Assembly: GCA_958299035.1 (NCBI GenBank)
Contig: CATQJL010000112.1
Span: 57,705,823-57,769,822 of the forward strand
Source of the DNA: Cylicocyclus nassatus
Taxonomy: Eukaryota; Nematoda; Chromadorea; Rhabditida; Strongylidae
Length of the DNA stretch: 64,000 bases
Direction of reading: 5' to 3'
This document shows, piece after piece, positions 10,983 to 23,925 of the stretch (its first letter is position 1; every line of letters begins with the position of its first letter). The notes beneath the pieces are model-generated. The model ran no database searches and was not told where the DNA came from. It saw only the letters and a program-made list of their open reading frames with translations. A program made the position numbers and the translations under genes.

Positions 10983-13700
10983 TAATAGCTATCTTGTAGA
11001 TCTTGTGCTTTGCTCTATCGAACGGTATTCCTTACTCAAGTCTAATGCTCATCCTGCCCTTATTGCAAGCAAAATACAATAACAACTTAGTATCTTTGAG
11101 TGCATATGCATCTACCGAAGAGTCAAATTTTTATTAGATTTTTCATTAAGATAAAAATAACAAAGGCTTAATAGGCACAGTATGTATTTTGTTCGTTTGT
11201 CAAATTACAAGAGCAAAACTCCTTTAGAGATAATTTCACTGACTATGAGTTATGGAAAAGCATAGCTGAAAAAGCTACCACAAGAGTACCTGAATCAAAC
11301 TCTCATGGGACCTAGGAAGTTGCCTCAAGTGTTTCAAATTCTGATCCCTACGCATCAGTCGGTCAGATAGGCGGTTACGTCTGCGTTCCCTTTCATTGCG
11401 ACATTTTCACGACCACCCGCACATTGATACAAATTCGCTTTCTATGCCCTTTTCGTATCAGTGTCGAGAAGATGAAGCGACTTCAAGGATTATTAATTAT
11501 TATTTTTTTCAAGAAATACTAGAAATTTTTGTTAATACAGTGAGCAGAGTGACTTGCAGTTGAGATATATTGGCTTCATTCATTGACTTTGTCGTGTCCC
11601 CCCATAATCCACATGATTCGATTGCATTTATTTTATGCTTAAGGTATATGATATAATTTTTTTTGCTGACCATCTCTTTCCTCATGATTAGACTGTGGCC
11701 GCTGCAACTCTTCAGAACAATTGTAATCATTAGAAATGCTTCAATAAAAAATTAGGTCCATAGAATCGGTAATAAATCAATCAATAAAATTTTTTCCAGC
11801 CTCTCTTTTTTGTTTAAAATTTATTCTTTGTTCTTCTTAAAAGGTTATCCTCTTTATGAGACACTAATTTTACTCTCTGAGAGGATAAGACTCGTTAAAA
11901 ACTCTAAATTTTGGCCTTACAAATGATCTCTTCTTTTCTTTCTTAACATGAATTGAAGTTTCTGCTAATGGCTTTATTCTTCAAAGCTCACTGCACTTTT
12001 TTTCTGAAATTCTCTGTTTTGGCTTAAGCCCCTATCTAGTCTTGACCAATGGAAAATAATCCTTATTCACCTATATCCATTGCTTATAAAGTAAGGTTCA
12101 GCTATTCTGACATTCATTCATTTTATAATGCCTGCTATTTCGACTTTTGCAATCGATTGTGCGTAATCGTAGTATCAAAATCGTTAGGAGGAAATGGGTC
12201 GCAACTCGCAACTGTTGCAGCTGATCTAATCTCAAAATCACTACTGAGTTCCGTGATTACTGTGGAGAAAAGATTAAACTTTCAATGTACACAAATATTA
12301 GTTGCTTTGTACTCCTAGACTATGTGCACATAGACTTGCGTCAACAGATCATAATGTTTCGCAAATATTTCTGAACATAAACTGTGCATGAAAGGAGTAA
12401 ATGCGGCAAGTTTCAAAACACAGAATTATCGTATTCTTCCTGTCAATCTTATCCCACTTCTTAATTTCCTTTAGTACATAGTCTATGTAGAGCACTTCCC
12501 TAACATGTATTTGGCCGCTGAAAACATGGGTGTTGTCTTTGTACTGCATTTGCAAGAGATTCATAAAAAATGCATCAGATGGGTATTTGGTTATAGTCCC
12601 ATGAATTTGGTGTTATCTAACGTGTAAAAAATCGGGTCAAAGCCACCTACATAGACACAGCTTTTTTTCATAAAAGAGTATACAAACAATTATGCTTTTA
12701 TAAATACATTGTAGCCAATTCAATGCTGAACCCAAATTTCATGGCATGATAAGCTTTCTGGCCTTCGCAAACCAGGGCCAGTCATTGGATCATGTAAAAA
12801 TGCTTGCTTATACTCCTTTTGCACTTTGGAAGCTGTGTAAAAATTCGAGTAGCTGTCATTCAGCTGTTTTTTTGTGACACAGTACATAAATTCAAATTCC
12901 TATATCACTCATCCGTCCATAATGAAAACAGTAAACTAACCTTTTGAAAAAACACTAGTTTAGCTTTCAGGTTTTTTCAAGCTGTGGGAAGCGCACAGCG
13001 AAATAATTTGGAGATTAGAACGCACAACCTCGGGCAACTTATGTAAACTGCTTATCAATTTCTGTAGTCGAAAATGTTTTTTAAGCATTCGCGCGTGGAA
13101 ATCTCTGAATTGTCCAGATCACTTGAATTCGACCATACATTATGCAAATAACATAGTGAAGTTATATGTTTGCTTACTATACGTCGTAATACACCCAACT
13201 TCAGTTCGAAGCAAGATGTGAATTGATGAATAAAAAACTGGATATTTTATTTTTACCTATACCATCTCATCACCAAGATTTTTGCTCAAGCAGAATTGAC
13301 TATCCAATTTCCCTTGACTTAATTTTCCAAAGGTGCAGTAGAGACACTCACATATTTATTTATTTGTTTATTGTAAGTCATCTATAAAGTTTTACAAACC
13401 GTTGAAAATGACGAAATTTTCCCAGCCAATATCAAATAATGTGTGCAGCAAAACAGGCAGAAGCTAGAGCAAAATGAAAAGTTAAACGCTACTTGACGTT
13501 CTCGTACATCAAGGATTCAGGCGTTGGTCCGCTATTTATAAGATGTGCGCCACCGGCTAAAATATATGTTCGTTACGTGCTTCTTCTAATACGTTTTTTT
13601 TCTTCCAAGATTTTTTCTCTGCAGTTGGTGGAAGTTTGTTCTGTGTGTAAACCTACCCTTGTTGCTTGATTTGCTATTTTTTTCATTTGAACATCATCGC
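10983..13700. other. long AT-rich intergenic region
   Basis: About 2.7 kb with no gene that can be supported. The frame at 12049-12318 (+) has an ATG and mixed composition but no splice or poly(A) context. Its true content may include the distal promoter of the gene starting at 13760. Confidence 0.35.
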
Positions 13701-13759
13701 ATTTTAGGCACCCGTCGTCGCATCATTACGCTTCGAGCATGAGAGCTCGAGCTCTGTAA
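13701..13759 (+). promoter_or_regulatory. putative trans-splice acceptor and 5' UTR with a uORF
   Basis: ATTTTAG at 13701-13707 is a good acceptor 53 nt before the start codon, with no upstream coding exon to join, so spliced-leader addition is likely. The resulting 5' UTR holds a six-codon upstream frame, MRARAL, at 13739-13759. Its TAA stop directly abuts the main ATG (CTG TAA ATG). This arrangement could lower or condition translation of the main frame. Confidence 0.5.
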
Positions 13760-15639
13760 ATGAAATACAGAGCTTTAATCAGCACACTATTGTTCTTCGA
13801 AAACAGTGAGTCTCAAAATTAAGTCTGATTGTAGATTGCAACATTTATTACAGTGTCCATTGCTTTCTCTCAAGTACAGTATACACTTCCTCCGCTGGGG
13901 GAAGCAGGTGAGATACTTTAACACTAAAACAATTTCTCTGCGAGTTGCGGTGCCGTAAAAGATTATCGTAATGCTTTCTGTTGCCAAATGCAATTGAGAT
14001 TAGTTTTAGAAAAACCATTTGACTCATTTCTGTAAAAAAGCAGTGCTAATCGTCCAAATTCAATGACATTTCTTTTTTAGACATTATAGCTTCGACCTCA
14101 TCTTCGCGGACTCCTCAAGGAATTTTCCACTACAGTGATAACGATAACAACTTCCAATCTAATTTCAAACTCCCAGATTTCGAAAGGGTAAGTAACCAGA
14201 CAAACTGTCTTTTGAGCATTTACAAATGTTGAACCAGCTGGATCCTATTCGAATGGCGAGTGAACTGCTGAGCGCAGCTGCTACAGCCGAGAGCAACCGA
14301 AAGACTTTGTCCGGTATAAATTTGCCACTTCCTTTCGCTGGAAAGCCTCTCAAACTAGAGGTAAGTTATGAAGCTTTCATGTAAACAATGTGTCCCATTA
14401 GATTAATGTATTCTCTTGCTCAGAAGCAGAGGTGCATGTCTTACCTGACATTCATTCTAAAAGTGGTTTTTGCCAGAATAAAATCGAGAAAGATAATGAA
14501 AAAGCAAGCAAAAGGTTTAGCCTAGAAGTGCTATGTATCGCCCTGATCTGTCTCAGATTTACGACAGTTTGTCGCGAGCTGGATAGGCGGTGTTCGTTTT
14601 TGATTTTTTTTCTGGATTACTGGGGTCTCAACTAGAATATTTCCCGGATGACTGTTTTGACATCACTTCTAAACCAAAAGAGCTTTGGAACTCAAACACG
14701 TGCCACTTGTTTCAGAGAAATTTTTTACTTCAAAATCGAGAAAAATTTTCTCGGCGACAAATATCTTTCAGTTTCTTCTCCATAGCATCCGTTTAGAATT
14801 TTTTAAGATTTTGTTTGTATTTCTCGAATCACACATTGGTTTGGCGATAAATATAATGATAATGTGATAAATCTGTTTAAAACTCTGTGATTTTTTCGAA
14901 AGCCGTGAATCACCACTGAGATAACCATCAGAAAATTCATTTCAAAAAAAAAAGAATCGCCAAGAATATAAGATGCTTTTTATGTTTTTTGTGAGACATT
15001 TCTAAAAATTTCAGGCTTAGCTAGGCGAAAGTGGGATATTGCACTGTATATAAATTTTTAGCTGACAGGAGAGTCGCAAAGTGGTCTTTCCCTTCGGAGT
15101 CGAGAGGGCGAGCGTAAAGATTCAAACAAAGACCTGACTCCTGAAGCTAGGGATGCTTTCGCGAAGGCAAAGCAGATCTGCCTTCACTCTTCAGCGGCTT
15201 CGTGCGATGAGGTACTGATTATGTTAAAGTACTTTTTTCGTTAGTGAAACATGTTTCAGGCGCTTGACACACTTCATCGTATCAAATATGGCACATCGTT
15301 GATGTCTCCTCCACCTTCGCGCCATCTACTTGACGACGATCCTACAACTTCTTTTGCCAAACTATTAGTGCCCTCGCTAGAAGAACGATTAGAAGCGTTA
15401 GAAAAGGTTGTGGAGCAGAGTTTTCAGGCAAAGCTGAGAATTGAGCATTTCAGGACGTCGAGACCACCACCACAAGTTCAGATTCGTCAATAGAACAAGC
15501 AGAAGATGATGAAGCTGATCATAATAAGAGTTATGAGGGCGAACGCCGCCATCATCCATTCGATAGTATTCCGCATCGTATGTACAGAACTAGATCGACA
15601 GCACGAAAAATTCAGGATTTCCTTCATAGAATTACATAG
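13760..15639 (+). CDS. seven-exon gene, 270 aa, probably secreted, unknown function
   Basis: Exons are 13760-13805, 13854-13907, 14081-14187, 14238-14360, 15062-15211, 15260-15406 and 15454-15639. Phases agree throughout, and four introns are 47-50 nt. The protein begins MKYRALISTLLFFENMSIAF, a plausible signal peptide. The middle has LDPIRMASELLSAAATAE, likely helical, and only two cysteines (C150 and C158) in CLHSSAASCDE. The tail is a Ser/Thr-rich then acidic stretch (about 213-232), then basic and ends RKIQDFLHRIT. Exon 4 could instead begin at 14217, in frame, but that would make a 29-nt intron. The donor of intron 6 (AAG|GTTGTG) is weak. If it is retained, the frame runs on to a stop at 15491-15493. 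Intron 4 (701 nt) may hide an exon. I recognise no domain; the gene is inferred as nematode-specific. Confidence 0.72.
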
Positions 15640-15680
15640 TTGTGATGAATGTTGTAGGAATTGATTAGTAATAATTTAAT

Positions 15681-15686
15681 AATAAA
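15681..15686 (+). terminator. poly(A) signal
   Basis: AATAAA lies 42 nt after the stop of the seven-exon gene, supporting that 3' end. Confidence 0.7.
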
Positions 15687-15761
15687 CATAACTCAGTAAT
15701 CATGTGCGACTATATTTCAATCAGTAAGGATATTTCTGTAAGTGGACATATTGCTCGCTAG

Positions 15762-16133
15762 CAGTGGCGTACCCAGGATTTCGGCTCGGGGGGGGGGGGG
15801 GGCGCGACAAAAATTTTTTTCTAATGAAGGTGCGTGGCGTTAGCCACGCACTCCGAAAAATTTTTTGGGGTGCTTCTCAAAATTTTTGCGGGTCCCCAAC
15901 CCCTAAAATTTAGAAAAAGGGGGCGTGGCGTCAGCTACGCCCCCGAAAAAAATTTTTTTATAAAGCTAAAATGAATTTTTAAAAAATTTTAAAAATCATT
16001 TTAATTATTTACAAGTGCAGACAAGTCATTTGCACAATTTTATAACCCATATAAGTAACTTTCAAAAATTTCGCGACCCGTTCTCGGGGGGGGCGCGCGC
16101 CCCCCCCCGCCCCCCCCCCTCGGTACGCCACTG
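15762..16133. mobile_element. hAT-like MITE with 8-bp target duplication
   Basis: The element starts CAGTGGCGTACCC and ends with the complement, GGTACGCCACTG. It is flanked by a perfect 8-bp direct repeat CTCGCTAG (15754-15761 and 16134-16141). An 8-bp duplication and CAGTGG ends point to the hAT superfamily. Internally there are G- and C-homopolymer tracts near both ends and paired GTGGCGT/ACGCCAC modules. No transposase is present. Confidence 0.88.
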
Positions 16134-16378
16134 CTCGCTAGCCAGGCGGTGCTCAAATTGCTATTTGTAAAGTGCACAGTTGAATTTCCGAAATTTGCGT
16201 GAAGGGAAAAAGTTCTATATGTTAAATAATCTTATACGTAAACCATATAACAAAGGTGGTAAGTCTAGGATCTACACGAAAAATCTTAAACATGATTATC
16301 TTTGCTAATTGAAAATTCAAGGTCTTTCTATTGAAAAAAAACAAGAATCATTTTGATGAAGTTTCACAAGTGAACATA

Positions 16379-16911
16379 CAGTACCGCTCTCAGAACGTGC
16401 AAAATTTCCGTGAATGTCGCGGAAACCCCGGAATTCCGCGAAGGACCGCGAAATTTTCGGAATTCCGCGACATTCCGGGAATTTCGCGGAATTTTCGGAA
16501 TATTGCCATAACTTCCTTCGGAATGCATAAATTCTGGATCTGAAACAAGGGTTATACTCAGCTCATTAAGACGAATCTTCTGGTGCCTTGCCTTACCGTA
16601 ATTCTCGGGGCACGATTGGTGCACAGTAGGAGATAAATTCTGCTTTTTGGGGGAGGGGAGGTGAACACAATATTCGTGTCCTGTACCCGAACTCACCCCT
16701 TCTAGTAATAAATAGGTGCTTGAAGCTACTAAACAAACAGAAGAGGGGAACAACAACATCGACGGCATCATCACGGCATGTTTGCATATTTTAGAACTAA
16801 CCACACCCGATACCACTGATTACCCCCCCCCCCCCCCCTGGCGGTCCTTCGCGGAATTCCGGGATTTCCGCGACATTCACGGAAATTTTGCACGTTCTGA
16901 GAGCAGTATTG
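16379..16911. mobile_element. CAATACCGC-family MITE, 533 bp
   Basis: The left end CAGTACCGCTCTCAGAACGT is mirrored at the right by CAATACTGCTCTCAGAACGT read on the other strand. TA flanks both ends (16377-16378, 16912-16913). Just inside, both arms carry GGAAATTTTGCACG-type and CGCGGAATTCC modules. The middle is unrelated sequence with a C tract at about 16826. Confidence 0.8.
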
Positions 16912-16913
16912 TA

Positions 16914-19408
16914 CAAATTTGTTGCGCCATCATAAACGAATTGAACATACCAGTAGGGACATACAAGTACATATACAGGTGGTTTGGTAAGTTGCTGGCC
17001 TAAAGTACTTCTAATTCAAATTGTTTTGATAAAAGTCAGGTTTGTTTGTGGCTTGTTCAATTTTTTTTAGATTGAAGCACAATCAGTATAGCTTTCCATG
17101 CCTGTTTGCTTGAAATGCTTGGTTCAAAGAAGAAAATATCGCAAACTCCCCACACCATCTTTCTTTCTAATTCACATGCACTTTTACTCTTAGAAATGAG
17201 CTCGTTTCAAAATACCGTGTCGACAAGAGTCCAGTTTGAATTCTGCCGTCAAAAAATACAGCTTCAAAGTTTTTATATTTTATATCTTCAAGAACTTCAC
17301 AAGCGTGCACAAATTTTGAGAACGAAGCCAATGAGAATTAGAGAAACGTGCTACAAATACACATTAGAATAAGGCTTATAAAAATTTTCGAACTTAAAAC
17401 AATTCAACGCAAACTTGCTTGTCTGCTGTAATCTAGCGATATGAAAAGCCTCTGTTCGCGAGCTAACAAAGAGCTCTTGTTTCAAAAAGAAAGGTAGAAA
17501 GGTAAAGGCTCTCGGGACTTTTTGCGATACATATAAAAACGAAAAGTTTTCTCACGGCGTTGAAAAAACAATGATATCCAGTTTCTTAAAATCTGAGTGA
17601 TTTGCTGCATTATAAAGGGCAGTAGAAAAATAGCAAAAAAGATCATATTGCGCAATTCCACGTCTCGTTAAGGAAGCTGAAAAAATGGTTAATTCAGAAT
17701 TTTTTAGTGTATCTTGAAGCAAACAAGTGGTATCTAGGTTTCGCGAACATATATAGCAGTAAACCGAGATAGAAATTGTAATCGAACTCTTGAGGCCAAA
17801 CTTCCAACATTGTTATTTCTAAAGCATTCACTCAAGGCGTTTTGAAAAAAAGGACCTAACGGATAGAAGCAGTGTTCAAACAGAGTCGAACTATATGCAA
17901 TTTCCGAGTAAAAGGATAGTCTTTCCTCATTTAACCTCGGCCTCAGAGATAGTGACTAACGTTCACAAACAATCACGCAGTTTGTTAATTGACTTCACTG
18001 GCCAACTCAGACATGTCCAAGGGCATGTGTTGACTAGCGCGCCGTATGCTGCACTGTTTAACTATTCGTGCCAAGTGGGTGAAAAAGAGTGTGAAGGATT
18101 GAATTGAGATGTGAGCTCTAGAAGGTCAAGAGATTGTCTAAACTATACTGAATTCCAGTTTTTTGATTTGTGATTTGCTGCTTATGAAGGGCAGTAAAAA
18201 ACCAAGCTCAAGAAAAAAATCAATGAATTGTAGTGAGCTCAGGTTTTGTCTGCTTATTATCAGTCACTTCTCATTGATTATCATCTTTCTCTAATTACTA
18301 AACTTATTTTGGATAGAACTCACAATAGGGGGAAATACTGGATCAGTGGATCACTGGATCAATACTGGATCCGTTAACTAGGATGACTAACGTTGATAAG
18401 AAGATCATCGTTTATGTCCAACGATAATTCTTATTGAATGAAAAATTCTAAAACCAATTCAACTGTGCTGCTCATTTCAATATTAACTTCCTAACTGATG
18501 TTTCAAGACGTTTCTGATAACGATAACAGCACAACCTTTTTTACACCTGCACATTTCATTCCAAAATTTTTGCTAAGCTGCCTAATGGCAAAAGTCAGAC
18601 AGCGAAGAGTCAAAAAACCTCAAAATTCTCTTTTCTCGACTTATTTCTTCATCCAACTTTCAATTCGTCCTCTCAAAAACTCGCTTTTGTTGGCAGTACT
18701 CAGTGTGAAGTCAAATGAGTAACATTCACAAGTTAATGCAAACAAACATGGATAACCGGTTTACGAAACTCACAATGAGATCATGAAGTGCCGTAAGTCC
18801 CATAAGTGTAACCATAGCTGGTTTAATAGTGAGCCTGCTTGCACAGGAAACTGACAGAAATCACAAATTTGAGCAAACGTTTGGAAATTGACGAAATGAT
18901 ATGAATAAAATTTGGCTTGTCCACTCTCGGTTCACTGTCAAGAAAACTACACAGTCGGACAGTCACCGCTCTGGGTGGGTAATTCGGTAAGGAAGAATCT
19001 GAGCGCAGGGTTTGATTATGGCGCTGCGGAAAAAACTGCTTCCAGTGAAACAGGGAATTCATCAGTTTTGAATCTAATGTTTAGTCATCCGAAAAAGGCG
19101 CAAATTAAGCAGTTACTCTGTGCATAACCTACAGACGATCAAAATAAACAACCAGATAAAATTATCTGGGTAACATAAGAATTTTCAAATTCTTGGCTTG
19201 TCATAAAGCCTGAGTTGGCAGCTTACGGGTGCTCTTGTCCTGCTGAGGTTCCAGGCTTCTTCTTGAAACATCACCGAAATAAAGACGAAAACAAAAGGAT
19301 AACTGAACACATATCGAGTTGTCCGAGACTTCTATTTCCTTAGATGATATGCTAACATTTTATACATTATTTGATGCAGAAATGTTCGCTCTTTCTCATA
19401 GCTATGCT
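16914..19408. other. AT-rich region without a supported gene
   Basis: The stretch at 17895-18107 (+) reads like coding sequence (for example LIDFTGQLRHVQGHVLTSAP), but it lacks splice signals, a domain or a poly(A) site, so I do not call it. A run of GGATCA-type repeats lies at 18330-18370. Confidence 0.3.
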
Positions 19409-19409
19409 A

Positions 19410-19535
19410 CAGTTATGACTTTGGAATGTGAAAATTCTCGGCGATGTCGGCGATGTCGGCGATGTCGACGACTCTGCCGAATTCGCCGACATCGCCGAAT
19501 TCGCAGAAAATTTTCACATTCCACTGTCATAACTG
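19410..19535. mobile_element. GGCGA-rich foldback element, copy 1
   Basis: Ends CAGTTATGACTTTGGAATGT and, on the other strand, CAGTTATGACAGTGGAATGT enclose tandem GGCGATGTC units facing TCGCCGACA units. Nearly the whole element can pair with itself. Related copies lie at 45560 and 60035. Confidence 0.8.
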
Positions 19536-19637
19536 TGGACTCATCATTGTACTTTAGCTATTCGAAATGTCCACATGACCAGAAGTAAGCGGCAAGTGAG
19601 TAATAAATTACAAAGCGCATCAAGTCGCGATCTACTA

Positions 19638-19833
19638 CAGTACCGCTCACAGAATGTGCAATATTTCCGTGAATGTCGCAGATTTCCAGGAATTCCGCGA
19701 AGGTTCGCGAAATTTCCGGAATTTCGCGGAATTCCAGGAATTTCGCGAAATTCCCGAAATCTCGCGAATCTTCGCGGAATTCCTGGAATTCTGCAACATT
19801 CACGAAATTTTGCACATTTTGTGAGCGGTATTG
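19638..19833. mobile_element. CAATACCGC-family MITE, 196 bp
   Basis: CAGTACCGCTCACAGAATGT at the left and CAATACCGCTCACAAAATGT at the right (other strand), with TA outside both (19636-19637, 19834-19835). The interior is a chain of TTTCGCGGAATTCC-type palindromes, so the arms pair almost end to end. This is the cleanest full-length member. Confidence 0.88.
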
Positions 19834-19914
19834 TATATATAACCACCTAATCCATAATGCGCAGCACTGCTTTCTTTCCAAAAGATCTGCACTGGTCAGC
19901 ATGTCTACAGTGCC

Positions 19915-20977
19915 TCTGTGGCAAAAAGCGATTGTGATAAATGTTTCGTCACAGTTTGCTATCTAGATTACAAAAAAGCCTTTGACTCTGTGTTTTGGAC
20001 CTACTCCTTATGAAACTAAGAGCGTATGGCATTCAGAGCTGCCTGCTCAAATTTTTAAAATCTTTTCTACTCAACCGTACGCAAAAGGTGCAAGTCAATG
20101 AACTCTTCTACATACCAAACAACGAGCGGTGTGCCGCAGGGAACTTAGATTGATGTTTCAGTTCAATATCAGTGATCTACCGACATGCCTTCCCCAGAAT
20201 ATACTCTGTTCAAATTATGCTGACGATACCAAGCTTTTTGCTACAATTCCCCTAGTCTGATGCAGAGCACTTTAAATGCCGTAGAGGGGTGGTCCAAAAG
20301 ACGTTTCCATTGAAAAAACCTTCATTATTCCAGTCAGGGCTATGCACCCCCAATCGCAATTCAGTGTATTGGAAAACAACAGCTTCGAGTATTAAATAAT
20401 GCTAAAGACCTTAGTGTGACTTACTCTTGCCTTTTGGAGTTCGAGAAGCACATACGAGATATAATTGATGCTCACACCATATGCAATTACATACTACGCG
20501 CATTCAAAACCATGAAGGTCAAAATGTCTTCCTCCTCTTCGTCACCTATGTGCGGCCTGTTGAAATATTATACTCCTCTATGGTCTCCTTACAAGAAATC
20601 CCAAATTGATGCCTTGGGTAGAGTTCCACGATCTTTCATCTTTCGCGTCTAGAATCTTTGCTCAGGCTGAAATGTTTCGACTGTCATACAAAACTAGATT
20701 CTCCATACTCACCGCGACCTCCCTTTGGTTAAGAAAAGTGATGTACGACCAAGATTTGGTTTTCAAAATTATGACTAAAAGATGAGCTGAGAATACAGGA
20801 TTTTTTCAGAGTGCCAAGATTTAACAATCTCACTAAAGGACACAATTTCAGAGTTGTAGTAGGAAAAGTTAGAACTAAGCAGTTCTTCAACTCCTTCTTA
20901 GTACGTTTAGTCGAAACTTGGAATGATCTCCCTGTGGAAGCTGTTACTGCAAAAAACACCTTCAATTTTAACAATTA
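19915..20977 (+). pseudogene. CR1/Jockey-type LINE reverse transcriptase, degenerate
   Basis: Conceptual reading across several frames shows reverse-transcriptase landmarks in order: CYLDYKKAFDSV (motif A), SGVPQGT (motif B), an alanine-aspartate-aspartate site in YADDTKLFAT (catalytic motif C), then EYYTPLWSPYKKSQIDALGR. The end is VRLVETWNDLPVEAVTAKNT, the typical C-terminus of these elements. Stops and frameshifts break it many times, so it is inactive. Both the 5' part and the endonuclease are missing. Confidence 0.85.
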
Positions 20978-22041
20978 AAATCTAAAATTGTAAGAGTCAT
21001 TTTGATTTTTAAAGAAGTGACAGAAGTCGATGTCCTTTTGTATTCTCAACAGCAGCACACTAGCCCGTTTTGGTCCTTCTATCCAGGAGAGCAAATCGCA
21101 CTATATGCCATCTCTTCTTCTCTATTCCTTAGGAGAAACATTAACAAAAACATTGGAATAAGCCATAATCCATATATTGTTTCTTTTCTACCTCATTACT
21201 TTTTCTCGGATAAATAATCCACCTCCCGAAAGTTTCGTTGATTTTTTGTTCGTTTTTCTTTTTCTGTTTTTGCATGTCTTTTTGTCCCTATGAAAATATT
21301 TTAAGGGGTTATTATAGATAGCTAGTCTCCGCTCGTGGGCTCGAAGGCCTTCAAAAAAAAAATGGGAACATAATTTCTGAGAGGCAGCAAGATTCCTCAG
21401 TCGACCTTGGATGTGCTTTTTCCTCATAATATACGATTTGTTGTCGACTTTACCAAATAAATAGAACTAATAAACTTACAAAGTGGCATATTAGATTGAA
21501 ATTCAACGCTTATAGACTTGCACTCAATCTTGTTATTTCATGTGAAGTCTTTGCAGATATCCAAAAGGCTAGAATCTTTCTAGCGGTATTTCATGTTACA
21601 AATGCTAAAATGAATCTGCCGCCATACAATCCTGTTCGGCACATTAGATATGAACATCATAAGCAGTGCCCAGATTAAAAAAAGAGCAACTTGGAAACCA
21701 TTTTCTTGTACTTGCGAAGAAACAGACTGCCCATTAATGATCTCAAATTAAATAGTAAAGGTCAAATAATCGAGTATCTTAACTAAGGAAAATGGATGAA
21801 ACTAGTAATGTGTGAGTTGTTTGTGAGTGTGTTTGTACTATTCCATAATGGTTTTCGTCCAAACAAAACTTGTGGCGGAATTAGCATATTTCGACGTTTT
21901 GTGATCAAATCATCCACACCAGGCAGCTATGCAGTGCGTAGACTAATTACGTAAAAATTCCTTTAGAAAGCGATTAAGACCTCCACAGATCTGTTCCTTG
22001 TATGTCAAAGACAACTTCGAGTGGACTAATAAGGTCTAACC
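20978..22041. other. intergenic, no gene recognised
   Basis: Probably includes the 3' UTR of the LINE remnant and AT-rich spacer. No supported gene. Confidence 0.35.
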
Positions 22042-23925
22042 CGTCATTTTTTATCATCATTTATAGTGTTTCAACCCCAATTGAGCCGAAAGTATACAGG
22101 CGCGTATCCGACTCGCAACGGTAGATTTGGATTATATCAGAACATACGAGAACACAAAAAAAAGCAAAAATAACAAGAATTTTTACGCATACTGGTTTCG
22201 GCGCTAAGAACTAGACTAGTGTTGGTCCTTCCTTGGTGCTCTGGGTTCGAAACTTTCATCAGTAGTTTCCAAAGGAGGTGACAAAGGATTTGAAGAAAGA
22301 TAGAGGCAAATAGAGGGATTTTCGCGCAGCGTCTTTGCGACTGTACGTTATACCATGTTAAGAACCCATACGAAATTACATTCGCACTTAAATCGCTTCA
22401 AATTTTGGAAGCAGAAGCGTTTGACACGACAAAGAAAAGTGAGAAGGTCCTGGGGGGGGGGGGCTGAGAAGTAACTGCAAATCTACAAAACTTCACGATC
22501 AAGCACAGTTTGTAACCTCTGGGCATTCCTGCTCACCCCTAGTATTTGTTTTCATACTTTCCCTTCCCTTTCCCTTTCCCTTACTTTCCCTTTACTCTCG
22601 TTAAGTTTTAAAGTGAAATTGGGAAGGAACGTTAATCGACACTGCTGATATTGAAAGCAAGTACAGTAGCCTTACAACTGCTCCTGTAAGTATAGTGATT
22701 TAACCCTCTACCAAAATTATTACAGCTTTTATGGGGATAACGTTTCGGCGTAGCCGCCTTCGAGAAAGTTAGCAACATTAGAATCAACCTCCCAAAAGTC
22801 TCATCACATGCAGGGAAAAGCCTCAGAAGTTGATTAGATTTTCGTCTAGGCCCAACTATTAGCTCACCTTTGCTGTCAGCATGAAATTGATTAAAACGAA
22901 ACAACCTAATCGATAGGCAAAATTTTATCAAAGAACATCATAAAAAGTGTAGCTACTGCTTTATCTGAGATATCTTTTAAACTCTGATTTGCTGCAAGGG
23001 AGATGACAGCGTTTTATGTTTACCATGCCAATGTTATCCGTGTCAAGGAATTTCACTGTGAATACTGCGCCGTGAATCATAGCCGAATCATCACATTCTT
23101 CAGCATTCCTCTGCATATTTTTATGTGTTCTCGCTATGATGATCACGAAATATCGTTTAGAATACAAAAGAGTATCATAGTATATAACCCGCCTGTGAAA
23201 GAACTCGTGCATTTTTGCGTTTTATCTTCCTTTTGCTTAGGCACTATTCAACGAGATGAGCCGTTCATGCCCATTATAACAATTGCAGAAAACTTGAACA
23301 CAGGCACATGAATGGCTCAAGTTCTTGTTAACTATTATCTCGATTAGACACTATCTGACCGCTTTACAGTGGCAGAACAGAGGTGCGAATGACTCTTGGC
23401 AAAACAAGAGCGCGAATAACTCTTGGAACAGAAGCAGGAATGACTCCACTCTGAACGGTAATTTGTGCTCTCTAGAGTAAGGTGGGTACGTACTTTCCAG
23501 ACAGCTCTTCTAGTGATGCCTCAAGGCGCTTTCGCTAACGAATCCACCCACACAACGTCTACGCTTGGACAACAGTCTTTGGGGTTAGTGTAGCAAATTA
23601 GATTGACAGTCTACGATACTTCTGAAGCAACATGTTGGAGAGAATTCTGTGAATGCATCGCAGATAATCATACAACTTACAGTCAATGTAATCAAACTAT
23701 AGGCAGATAGGCTGCCACTTGAAGGCAGCATCCACCCAAATTTTCGTCTTTCTTGTTCCCCAAATTTTCGTCTTTTTTGTTCTGTCATTTTGGGCCCTTC
23801 CGTGGCCACGATCAAAGATGAGCGCAAAATATGCAAGTCCCTCCCCCCCCTAAAAGAAATCCAATTTGAGCTCTATCCTGAAGGTGGAGGCAACTTTGAG
23901 CACTTGGGCGGGCGGAGCTTGATGG
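22042..23925. repeat. left copy of a large duplication, segment 1
   Basis: This matches 38511-40305 in the same orientation with scattered substitutions and short indels over about 1.8 kb. Shared landmarks include CAACGTCTACGCTTGGACAA and GCAAATTAGATTGACAGTCT (one or two differences). Open frames inside, such as 23003-23311, are not conserved between copies and are unlikely to be genes. Confidence 0.8.
22556..22595. repeat. TTTCCC microsatellite
   Basis: Four to six imperfect TTTCCC units follow each other. The matching site in the other copy of the duplication lacks the expansion. Confidence 0.7.

Noticed and set aside
18823..19062. Minus-strand frame with a faint LINE-like string (IHIISSISKRLLKF)
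   Set aside because: The resemblance to reverse-transcriptase N-terminal motifs is too short, and no further motifs follow.
23003..23311. 102-codon frame inside the duplication
   Set aside because: The matching region at 39419 has stops and mostly non-silent differences, so the frame is not maintained.
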